A DNA stretch of 6,386 nt from CAZZCS01 sp964652645. GTDB taxonomy: Bacteria > Cloacimonadota > Cloacimonadia > Cloacimonadales > Cloacimonadaceae. Made by a program: the position numbers and the translations under genes. Each line of letters opens with the position of its first letter. Within the stretch, counting starts at the first letter, position 1. The notes beneath the pieces are model-generated. The model did no database searches. It was not told the origin of the DNA and was given only the letters and a program-made list of their open reading frames with translations. Location of the stretch: NCBI GenBank assembly GCA_964652645.1, contig CAZZCS010000122.1, positions 1 through 6,386 of the forward strand. Reading direction: 5' to 3'. Below are positions 1 to 6,363 of this stretch, piece by piece.

Positions 1-28
1 AGCAGCAGGGTATATCCGGTCTATTGGC

Positions 29-1528
29 TCAATACTCAGCCAGGATGCTATCCAGATCACCCCAGACCAGCGGGCTTTGCTCGTTGCTATTTAGTCTTCT
101 GGCCTGATAGGGAACTTCTTCATCCAGGTAGTTCCGAAGCTCAGCGACGCTAATCTTGCGATCGCCGTTTTTATCTGCTTCGCCTTTGAGTCCCTTGAGG
201 AAGTAGTAGGTAAAAAGTGAATGACCCTGGTCTTCGTGCCAGGAAGAGTATTCTTTGCCGGAGGAGGAGAGAAAGACAGTGGATTTGGGGATATTGGCAT
301 AGGGAATATCCACTTCTATGCCTGCAGGAGAGATGCCTTTTACCAGGAGTCCTTTGGGGGAAAGTCCACTAAAACAGGCGTCGATCACGACGGTAATAGT
401 CTTGTAGGGGAGTTTGGCGATATTGCTATAAAAGGTATCCAGGGGGTAGCCGTTCATGTCTATGGTCATGGGGTCACTATCGACCGGAACGATATAGGCA
501 CGGTTGCGCTTTAGATCGGGTGCCCCATGCCCTACGTAATAGATAAAAACGTCCGAGACGTCCTTCTTGATCCAGTTAAAGAGCTTGCCCCTATGGTTGT
601 TTTCGGTGCCGAAAATCGTCTCCAGGGTTGCCTTGGAGGCATTGAGCTCAAAGATGATGTTCTTCTCATCAAAACCCAATGCATTTGTCAGGTACATTTT
701 CATGACGCTGGCATCGCGAATGGCGAAGTCCACACCGGTAGTTTTCAGATAATCGGCGTTTCCGATCACGACAGCAACTGCATCTTTCCGTTTAAGGGCC
801 GTTTTGGGGATATTGACGGCTATATCAGCCGGAGGCAGGCTTGTGGTATTGCGAAGCTCCGTAGAGCGCTCCAGACGGCTTGTATGCTGCGGACTGCTGT
901 AGCTACTATGCGCATACATGATCTCATCTCGATGGGAGAGGATATTTGTCTTCATGTGTTGCACGGCCTCTTTCAAAGCGGCATTCACGGTTTTTCGGTA
1001 GTTCATGCCATAGAACAGGGCGCCCATTTGAGACATCCTGAAGTGATGGGAATCGTAATAGATTACACGTTGGGACTGCGGATCGGTGAGCTGTATTTCC
1101 AGGATCCCTTCCGCTGTATTGCGGGCGTGGGGCATGAATAGTACAGGCGCTATGCCCATTACGTAGCCGATCAGGAAGTACCAGTTTGAGTGCCTGGTAT
1201 TAAAATTACTCAGAGACACATCCATATTGACGGTGTTTTTGGAATAGGGAACGCCAATGCCTCTCAGATCTGTCCGGATCATCGTTTCTATCTGTTTGGG
1301 ATCGATCTGGTAGGTGGCAGGGTTCAGAAATCTAGATGTCGTGAAGGATCCATCCACTGTGATGTTGATACTTTGGATACTGAGGTCGATTGTATCTTTG
1401 CCCTTCTCAAAATTGTATGATATCGGCGTCTTGATAACGGGCACAGGCTTGTTGTAATTGGCTGCACAGCCTGCCATTAGCAGAAGGGCCAGGGTCAGGA
1501 TCAAGAGGGTGTACTTAGAGAATTTCAC
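29..1528 (-). CDS. Caspase-like (peptidase C14) lipoprotein with EF-hand-like loop
   Basis: Predicted envelope lipoprotein with a C-terminal caspase-fold cysteine protease domain (clan CD). Residues 1-20 are a signal peptide (basic MKFSK, then a Leu-rich core) ending in a lipobox-like L-M-A-G-C with the lipidated Cys at 21; Ala at +2 argues for outer-membrane sorting. Residues about 30-200 resemble small accessory lipoprotein domains and include a hydrophobic stretch near 116-132. A polar Ser/Thr-rich linker (about 206-245) leads to the caspase domain (about 248-470). The catalytic dyad looks intact: His334 in Y-V-G-H-G and Cys385 in D-A-C-F-S-G, followed by the family-typical G-H-S-L-F-T-Y-Y segment (435-442). 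Residues 452-463 form an EF-hand-like loop (D-x-N-x-D-x-K-I-S-x-x-E). The start is GTG at 1528, supported by GGGAGG six bases upstream. It is the second gene of an operon, 11 bases after the DUF4384 gene. Substrate and role are unknown; a structural or scaffolding role is possible, but the dyad favours an active protease. Confidence 0.93.
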   Translation of the reverse strand: MKFSKYTLLILTLALLLMAGCAANYNKPVPVIKTPISYNFEKGKDTIDLSIQSINITVDGSFTTSRFLNPATYQIDPKQIETMIRTDLRGIGVPYSKNTVNMDVSLSNFNTRHSNWYFLIGYVMGIAPVLFMPHARNTAEGILEIQLTDPQSQRVIYYDSHHFRMSQMGALFYGMNYRKTVNAALKEAVQHMKTNILSHRDEIMYAHSSYSSPQHTSRLERSTELRNTTSLPPADIAVNIPKTALKRKDAVAVVIGNADYLKTTGVDFAIRDASVMKMYLTNALGFDEKNIIFELNASKATLETIFGTENNHRGKLFNWIKKDVSDVFIYYVGHGAPDLKRNRAYIVPVDSDPMTIDMNGYPLDTFYSNIAKLPYKTITVVIDACFSGLSPKGLLVKGISPAGIEVDIPYANIPKSTVFLSSSGKEYSSWHEDQGHSLFTYYFLKGLKGEADKNGDRKISVAELRNYLDEEVPYQARRLNSNEQSPLVWGDLDSILAEY

Positions 1529-1534
1529 GAGGTT

Positions 1535-1540
1535 CCTCCC
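1535..1540 (-). promoter_or_regulatory. Shine-Dalgarno of caspase lipoprotein gene, overlapping the upstream stop
   Basis: On the minus strand the DUF4384 gene ends TAG at 1542-1540 and the sequence continues GGAGG, so GGGAGG shares its first G with the stop codon. It sits six bases from the GTG start at 1528, an ideal spacing that decides for this non-ATG start. The layout suggests translational coupling: a ribosome terminating on the first gene is positioned over the binding site of the second. Confidence 0.85.
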
Positions 1541-2424
1541 TATTTCTTTTTGTAGATGGAGTAAGAGATGAAGGCAAATTCATACTCGGATCTGGGTAGT
1601 TTGCTGAGGGCACTCATCAGTTCGTTGATGCTGGATTCCACAGTGTTGTAGCTGGACATCGTGCCGGTTCGGATCAGGGTTATCGGTTTTTTGGTAGCCA
1701 CGACCATGATGGTTTCCACATCCTGGTTTTTGCCGGGCAGGAGGCTCAAGGGGATGCTAAAGCTGTCCCGCTCGGAAGGGAACTGGAAGGCTGTATTGGC
1801 TTTGGCATAATTGTCTTTGTATTCATTTGGCAATAAGATGCTTACGGTATCGTTTGAATAGAGATTGAGGATACTGAGATAGCAATCCTGGGAAGGAGTG
1901 ATGGAGAGTTTGAGCTTTTCTCCCTCCTCGAAGGTGCTGCGATTTTGCTGGACCCTGAGGCTGAAATAGGGATCGCAGTCTCCGATTTGGGGCTTTACCG
2001 TCATTTCCAGAGAGACCTGTCTGGCCAGATTTGAGCCGATAATCACGTTTTTGGATTCTGTGATGCTCATCTCTGTGATATAGCCTCGGGACATGATGGA
2101 GGTGATCTTGGAGAGGTTGTCTATGGCTTGGGAGGCAATCTCGCCCTCGACATTGAATAGCCAATTGCTCACTTCCATGCCGCAGACGTGTTCTACGAGG
2201 TGCTGTCTGGCCCGGTCGATGGCCCTTTTCTCTGCCTCTTCGGGGCTGATATTTACAATGGGCTCTTGCAGGCTGAGATAGTAGCGGTGCATTCCCAAAT
2301 TGACCAGCTGGATCTCGCGAGATACCATGGGAGGCAGAGGCGTAGTCTCTAGCACTTCACCGCTCAAGACGATGAATCCAGAGAGCAAACACATTAAAAT
2401 AAAAGCACTAATCCTGATAATCAT
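1540..2424 (-). CDS. Exported DUF4384 domain protein with FlgT/LPP20-like N-terminal half
   Basis: Predicted exported protein of 294 residues, first gene of the operon with the caspase-like lipoprotein. Residues 1 to about 22 are a signal peptide or signal anchor (MIIR, then a hydrophobic core); its only Cys (residue 12, I-L-M-C) does not make a convincing lipobox, so it is probably not a lipoprotein. Residues about 60-150 have the look of LPP20/FlgT N-terminal-like domains: an A-x-x-x-A-R helix region, an S-x-G-Y-I turn and a following beta strand. Residues about 152-250 match DUF4384 in style: F-x-x-G-E-x-L-x-L then D-C-Y-L-S-I-L and a V-S-I-L-L-P-N strand. DUF4384 is often fused to caspase-like or kinase domains elsewhere, which fits this neighbour. 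The open frame extends to 2502, but ATG at 2424 is preferred because GGAGG (2435-2431) lies six bases upstream; ATG at 2430 directly abuts it. Three Cys remain after the signal (81, 150, 181). Biochemical function is unknown. Confidence 0.88.
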   Translation of the reverse strand: MIIRISAFILMCLLSGFIVLSGEVLETTPLPPMVSREIQLVNLGMHRYYLSLQEPIVNISPEEAEKRAIDRARQHLVEHVCGMEVSNWLFNVEGEIASQAIDNLSKITSIMSRGYITEMSITESKNVIIGSNLARQVSLEMTVKPQIGDCDPYFSLRVQQNRSTFEEGEKLKLSITPSQDCYLSILNLYSNDTVSILLPNEYKDNYAKANTAFQFPSERDSFSIPLSLLPGKNQDVETIMVVATKKPITLIRTGTMSSYNTVESSINELMSALSKLPRSEYEFAFISYSIYKKK

Positions 2425-2430
2425 ATCCAT

Positions 2431-2435
2431 CCTCC
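2431..2435 (-). promoter_or_regulatory. Shine-Dalgarno that sets the DUF4384 gene start
   Basis: GGAGG on the minus strand is followed immediately by ATG-GAT-ATG. The second ATG (2424) has six bases of spacing, while the first (2430) has none, so translation probably begins at 2424. More upstream in-frame ATG codons at 2472 and 2502 have no comparable purine-rich site. Confidence 0.75.
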
Positions 2436-2473
2436 AGCATTGGTAACGCTGAAACAACAATGTTTTTACCATA

Positions 2474-2502
2474 CTTATATGGTGAATTAAATACGTCAAC
2501 AA
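2474..2502 (-). promoter_or_regulatory. Candidate sigma-70-type promoter for the DUF4384/caspase operon
   Basis: On the minus strand a -10-like TATAAG (2479-2474) lies 17 bases after TTGTTG (2502-2497); the overlapping TTGACG (2499-2494) is a better -35 match but only 14 bases away. The region is AT-rich compared with the flanking genes. Transcription would begin near 2467, giving a leader of about 40 bases before the start at 2424. Promoter rules for this lineage are not assumed to match E. coli, so this is a pattern match only. Confidence 0.45.
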
Positions 2503-2601
2503 TAAACTTCAGCTGCTGGGGGTAGTGTTAGTGCCAGAGGTGGAGATTAGGAGCTTATTCAACCCTGCTGGTGATAGATATCTGCTCTGCCTGGTGGTCT
2601 G

Positions 2602-2644
2602 GACTTCAGCCCAGGTTTCACACTTGCGTGTGAAACCTGAAGCC
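2602..2644. repeat. Strong imperfect inverted repeat (hairpin) downstream of the sorted protein gene
   Basis: A perfect 12-bp inverted repeat, CAGGTTTCACAC (2612-2623) and GTGTGAAACCTG (2628-2639), flanks a four-base loop that reads GCAA on the minus strand, a GNRA tetraloop in the gene-sense RNA. A lower stem can form between 2602-2607 and 2639-2644 (six pairs, one G-U) with a five-base bulge at 2608-2612, in which case the upper stem is 11 bp. It begins 13 bases after the stop codon of the 1041-residue gene. No T-run follows on either strand, so it is not a classical intrinsic terminator; a 3'-end stabiliser, a processing site or a dispersed REP-like repeat are alternatives. Confidence 0.8.
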
Positions 2645-2657
2645 TCTGTGCAATAGT

Positions 2658-5600
2658 CTATTTCATCAGCATCATCTTTCTGTTATAGCTGATACCTTCA
2701 TGAGTGAGCCGGACGAAATACAAGCCGCTGCTTACCTTGCGTCCGCTTTCATCCTTACCGTTCCATTCCAGCCTATGTTTACCTGATTGCAGCTCTGTAT
2801 TGGCCAGGGTTTTTATCAATTGACCTTTCAGGTTGTAGATCTCCAGTCTCGCTCTGGCAGCTGTGGCAAGATTGAATTCTATTATGGTGCTGGGGTTGAA
2901 AGGATTGGGGAAATTGCCCGAGATTGAGGTAATGGGAACAGGTACCACCTGATCATCGTTGTCTGACTCGTGGACCAGGGTTATATCCAACGTAGTGGTT
3001 TCGTTTTCCAATACTTGCACGTTGTTATAGCTTTGCTCGTGATATTCCGGAGCGGTAACGCTAATGGTATGGGTGCCCAGGGGAAGGTTCAAGACATAAT
3101 TTCCAGTGCTATTGCTATGGGTATAGAATTCCTGACTATAGATCATAGCTCCAGCAATCGGCGTACCCAGCGTATTACGGACGATTCCTGCTACAGATCC
3201 CACGCTGAAAAGCGGCTGTGGCAAGATGTTTTGAATCACGACCTGACCCGCGGGCACGCTAATCTGCTGGGAATATTCGTCATAGCCCAGCACAAAGCAT
3301 GAAAGCGTATAGTCCCCGGCGGGGATATTCTGGAATTCGAAGGCGCCAAACTGGTTTGTGATAAGGTCTGGAGCACCACTCAAATGAATCGTGATGTCCT
3401 GGATGGGGTGGCTGTTAAAATCCAAAAGGGTTCCCCTTAGATGTCCCACCTGTGATAGACTGCCGTGAAGAGCAATCTTTGGGGCTTTGTCCACCACTGC
3501 TCCTCCTTGGGTACCAGGGAGCAGATCATCAAGGTTCGAGCCGATATAGCGTGCTTGGGCCCAACCATTATTGAAGCTGATAAATCGGTTTTGGGGGGAA
3601 TGTTGGGTCTCGGTATAGCCTCTCATTGCCATCAAAGCCAAGTTTCCCCCGTTGTATTGAAAAGACTGGGGAAGCTCTGAAAAAGGCAGGAGGACGCTGG
3701 TCGATCCGGTGGTGAAATTGACCAGCCCATCAAAGACCAGAGTGAATTCTTGCACCGGGATAAAGCCTTGGGATAGGTTGCTTTGGGTCGTATTTGCCAG
3801 CCACAGCTTTACGGGTATCTGGCTTGTGGTCTCCGCGAAGATGGTATAAAGACTCAGTGCTGTAATAGTCATGGGAGTGCCAAGATCTTCCATCTGATAT
3901 ATACATTGATATTTTGAGGACCGGACTGTGGTATCCAGAGGATAATTTGCATAAGTCGTCCCGTTTCCCATTACATAGCTATAGTTTGGATCGGAGCTTA
4001 CGGTGATGGCCATCACGGCAGTAGAATTGTTTGCCGCCACCTCATCCTGGCTGAGCACCAAAACTGCTTTCAAAGAATGGTTTACGGGGCTGGTAGGAGT
4101 CCAGGCAATGCGGATTAAAGCAGATTCGGAGGCTGCAAGGGCAATACCCTGAATCGAGGCGAGTTCCACAGCACCATTCATAAGCTTCACTTGATATTGA
4201 GGTTGGGGATTGGTGCCCAGATTGCGCACTCTTACACTATAAAACTCTGTAACACCCACATGCGGGTTCAAGTTTCCACCCAGAGTTCCCAAAGCCAGAT
4301 CGTTGACCGGTCTCACTTCCAGAAATACGTTGTCTATTTTCTGCTGGCCAACCTCATCCACTAGGAAGGCAATATAGCGGTGGCTGCCTTGATAGTGGTC
4401 AAAGTGAACGATATATTCCACCCACGCAGTTCCGCCTGGTTTTTGGATAGAATCAATCAGCTCAAAGCTTTGGATGGCATAGGGATCTGCCACCATCCCG
4501 ATTTTGATGAGGCCGGCATCTTGCGATACGAAACGTAAACGCAGATTGCTCAAGGCTATGCCGTCATCCAGAGGAGGTGCGCTCAAGCAGGCAATGCCGG
4601 GATCGTCCGGGTTTCCTACGGTCAACGTGACAAAACCGCCCAGGGTGCTGATAGAAGCGTCTCCAGCCGTGTAGGCAGTCCAATCCGGGGGAAGGGAACC
4701 GGAATTGAAGTTTTGAGAATAGGGGATTTGATAGATGGTAGGATCCGGCTTGGTACGGAAGCTCCAAACAGGTACATTTACCGTCTCTCCAGCTTCGTTA
4801 TAGGGGATTATTTTCCAGAAGTAATCAGTATCGTAGGCCAGGACAAGCGAGGGTTGATAGCTCATGACGTTACCCAAATCTGTAGCGTTTTCGATGTTTG
4901 TGGGAGGGTTGTCGGTTCCAAAACTGATTTTGTAGCCCAGGGTCTGTCCTCCACCGCTGGCCCACTCCAGGTATTGCTGGATCGGAACGTTCAAAGCTGC
5001 ATCTGTGGGGCTGATGGCAATCGCGGGGTTGGGTGGAGTGGAAGGAGATGCCAGCTCAAAATCGTACTGAAGCCCAAAGGCTGGAGCCACAGAGGTAGTA
5101 AGCGTCATAGTTTCAGTATTTACTGTGGCAGCAGTGCTTTGGTTCCAATCTGCAGTCGTGGTACGTCCCATAAAGTCTGCATTGCTGCTGCCGCGCAAAC
5201 CCACTTGGGGAGTGCCATTGGTGGTATTGACCGTCATGGTGCCATAAACTATGCGGATGCGGTTTGTACTCTCTTGCAAACGAAGCTGAAAGTTGTAGCT
5301 TTCGTTGTTGTTTGCAGTTCCGTATTTTTTAAAGTTTTTCCACTGGATTACAAACTCTCTAAGAGGCGCGGTTCCTACAATCTGATAGCGCATTTCACCC
5401 AGGGTTCCGGCGGTGACCAGGCCTTGTAAATCCCTTGCAACTAATGCGATGCCTCCGCTGGCTGCCACCGTTGAACTGAGAGGATTGTGTCCTAGATATG
5501 TGGTGCCGCCCAGAATTACCTGTCCATTCGAAGAAACTGTGAGCCCGCTGAAGTATTCCCCATCAAACTCAAACTGCCATGGGATGGTCCCAGCGGGTAA

Positions 5601-5783
5601 AACATATAAAACATCATCGAGGGAAGCAGCACCCACAGAACCTTCTACGGCAGTACCCATTACGGTTCCTGCACTTATCTCGGTATAAGTGCCGATGCTG
5701 CTGGAAAAAACCCACTGCTCTGCAAATTGGGCATTCAAGCCCAGGACTAGCAGCGTAAGTGTAAGCATTACAAAGAATTTCAT
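2658..5783 (-). CDS. Secreted multidomain protein with FlgD-like/T9SS-type C-terminal sorting domain
   Basis: Large exported beta-rich protein of 1041 residues, probably surface-attached or released. Residues 1-18 are a signal peptide (MKFF, hydrophobic core, L-N-A-Q, cleavage after Ala18). Visible regions in order: about 20-245, an N-terminal domain of the type common in sorted FCB proteins (F-S-S-S-x-G-T-Y-T-E-I-S start, V-S-S-N-G-Q, N-F-Q-L-R-L-Q-E, R-I-V-Y-G); about 250-347, a fibronectin III-like domain (L-E-W-A-S-G and Y-F-W-K-I); about 350-492, a jelly-roll-like domain opening Y-S-Q-N-F-N and resembling choice-of-anchor or MAM-like modules; about 493-596, a CARDB-like domain; about 600-775, an unassigned beta region; about 780-855 and 862-937, two carboxypeptidase-regulatory-like beta-sandwich repeats; 957-1041, the sorting domain with N-F-P-N-P-F-N-P-S-T, L-x-I-Y-N-L-K-G-Q-L, G-L-Y-F-V-R-L and a final K-M-M-L-M-K. 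No catalytic domain is evident, so adhesion or surface structure is the best guess. The start is supported by AAGGAG nine bases upstream. Confidence 0.93.
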   Translation of the reverse strand: MKFFVMLTLTLLVLGLNAQFAEQWVFSSSIGTYTEISAGTVMGTAVEGSVGAASLDDVLYVLPAGTIPWQFEFDGEYFSGLTVSSNGQVILGGTTYLGHNPLSSTVAASGGIALVARDLQGLVTAGTLGEMRYQIVGTAPLREFVIQWKNFKKYGTANNNESYNFQLRLQESTNRIRIVYGTMTVNTTNGTPQVGLRGSSNADFMGRTTTADWNQSTAATVNTETMTLTTSVAPAFGLQYDFELASPSTPPNPAIAISPTDAALNVPIQQYLEWASGGGQTLGYKISFGTDNPPTNIENATDLGNVMSYQPSLVLAYDTDYFWKIIPYNEAGETVNVPVWSFRTKPDPTIYQIPYSQNFNSGSLPPDWTAYTAGDASISTLGGFVTLTVGNPDDPGIACLSAPPLDDGIALSNLRLRFVSQDAGLIKIGMVADPYAIQSFELIDSIQKPGGTAWVEYIVHFDHYQGSHRYIAFLVDEVGQQKIDNVFLEVRPVNDLALGTLGGNLNPHVGVTEFYSVRVRNLGTNPQPQYQVKLMNGAVELASIQGIALAASESALIRIAWTPTSPVNHSLKAVLVLSQDEVAANNSTAVMAITVSSDPNYSYVMGNGTTYANYPLDTTVRSSKYQCIYQMEDLGTPMTITALSLYTIFAETTSQIPVKLWLANTTQSNLSQGFIPVQEFTLVFDGLVNFTTGSTSVLLPFSELPQSFQYNGGNLALMAMRGYTETQHSPQNRFISFNNGWAQARYIGSNLDDLLPGTQGGAVVDKAPKIALHGSLSQVGHLRGTLLDFNSHPIQDITIHLSGAPDLITNQFGAFEFQNIPAGDYTLSCFVLGYDEYSQQISVPAGQVVIQNILPQPLFSVGSVAGIVRNTLGTPIAGAMIYSQEFYTHSNSTGNYVLNLPLGTHTISVTAPEYHEQSYNNVQVLENETTTLDITLVHESDNDDQVVPVPITSISGNFPNPFNPSTIIEFNLATAARARLEIYNLKGQLIKTLANTELQSGKHRLEWNGKDESGRKVSSGLYFVRLTHEGISYNRKMMLMK

Positions 5784-5792
5784 AAATTATGT

Positions 5793-5798
5793 CTCCTT
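5793..5798 (-). promoter_or_regulatory. Shine-Dalgarno of the sorted secreted protein gene
   Basis: AAGGAG on the minus strand, within a longer GGAAGGAGA purine run, lies nine bases before the ATG at 5783 and supports that start together with the signal peptide that begins there. Confidence 0.75.
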
Positions 5799-5880
5799 CC
5801 TAGAGAATTCCCGGGTATTGGGATGTTACCTTTTTGGCATCCGAATCCACCTGTTATTAGTACGCAATAATTGTTCCCTA

Positions 5881-5940
5881 TTTATAATTACTTTGGTCTT
5901 TATTCTACAAAACCCAGCTTTTCCTAAGATTCTTTGTCAA
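5881..5940 (-). promoter_or_regulatory. Weak candidate promoter region for the sorted protein gene
   Basis: The 215-base gap between the DUF486 stop and this gene is AT-rich on its upstream side. On the minus strand it holds a consensus-like TTGACA (5940-5935), a TAGAAT (5907-5902) 27 bases further on, and a TATAAA (5886-5881) that lies 18 bases after TTGTAG (5910-5905). No single pair has both good hexamers and good spacing. The TATAAA option would give a leader of roughly 90 bases. The rest of the gap shows only a weak GGATG/CATCC inverted repeat (5821-5825 and 5838-5842). Confidence 0.3.
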
Positions 5941-5998
5941 ATACCTGCTCTGCGGCCTACTCATATCTCTAGATTTGATAGTTTGCTCCGCCTGGCAC

Positions 5999-6325
5999 CT
6001 ACTTTTTGAAGATGAAAAACACCGCTGCCACGATCAACACAAAGCCCACGATATAATTCCAGCGCAGCTCTTCTTTCAGATACAAGACGGAAAAAGCGCT
6101 AAACACCACCAGCGTGATCACTTCCTGGATAGTCTTTAGCTGATAGGCGCTATAAGAACCGTAGCCAAGGCGGTTTGCCGGAACCTGAAAGCAATACTCA
6201 AAAAAGGCGATGAACCAGCTGATCAGGATCACCTTGACCAGTGGAGAATGATTGTACTTCAAATGACCATACCAGGCGAAGGTCATGAAGATATTAGAGA
6301 TACTCAACAGCAATATTGTCTTCAT
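5999..6325 (-). CDS. DUF486 family (DMT superfamily) small membrane protein
   Basis: A 108-residue integral inner-membrane protein of the DUF486 family, small half-size relatives of drug/metabolite transporters. Four transmembrane helices are predicted by eye at about residues 3-21, 29-47, 66-85 and 89-107, with a Lys-Lys C-terminus. Signature segments are F-A-W-Y-G-H-L-K (16-23), A-F-F-E-Y (40-44), Q-V-P-A-N-R (47-52), Q-L-K-x-I-Q-E-V-I (62-70) and L-K-E-E-L-R-W-N (83-90). The length is normal for the family and the frame is intact. Such proteins are presumed to work as oligomers, but no substrate is established, so none is assigned. No clear Shine-Dalgarno precedes the ATG at 6325 and no other in-frame start exists before the upstream stop codon at 6385-6383. 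It points the same way as the sorted protein gene but is 215 bases away, so a shared transcript is uncertain. Confidence 0.92.
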   Translation of the reverse strand: MKTILLLSISNIFMTFAWYGHLKYNHSPLVKVILISWFIAFFEYCFQVPANRLGYGSYSAYQLKTIQEVITLVVFSAFSVLYLKEELRWNYIVGFVLIVAAVFFIFKK

Positions 6326-6357
6326 AATGGTGGCTACAAATCCGGGGCATATTCTTT

Positions 6358-6363
6358 TGTCAA
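6358..6363 (-). promoter_or_regulatory. -35-like TTGACA close upstream of the DUF486 gene
   Basis: A perfect TTGACA on the minus strand lies 32 bases before the ATG at 6325. If it were a -35 element, transcription would begin within a few bases of the start codon, giving an almost leaderless mRNA, which would fit the missing Shine-Dalgarno. The expected -10 position reads TTTGTA, a poor match, so the call is weak. Confidence 0.25.

Noticed and set aside
527..1141. Plus-strand open frame of 204 codons inside the caspase lipoprotein gene
   Set aside because: It is antisense to a clear coding region, its translation has no recognisable domain or signal, and no Shine-Dalgarno supports it.
2602..2644. 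Calling the hairpin a classical rho-independent terminator
   Set aside because: Neither strand has a T-run after the stem, so only a structured repeat is claimed.
4713..5429. Plus-strand open frame of 238 codons inside the sorted protein gene
   Set aside because: It lies opposite well-recognised FN3-like and N-terminal domain sequence and its product shows no family resemblance; it is a shadow frame.
5964..5974. Short palindrome ATCTCTAGAT after the DUF486 gene
   Set aside because: Only four pairs around a two-base loop, too weak for a terminator or operator call.
2573..6000. Loose similarity between GATAG...TGCTCTGCCTGG near 2573-2594 and GATAG...TGCTCCGCCTGG near 5977-5996, just after two genes
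   Set aside because: The shared part is short, contains a mismatch and a gap, and may be chance; it is not enough to call a repeat family from this window.
5689..6009. Plus-strand open frame of 106 codons across the gap upstream of the sorted protein gene
   Set aside because: It overlaps the signal peptide region on the other strand and the end of the DUF486 gene, has no clear ribosome binding site and no recognisable content.
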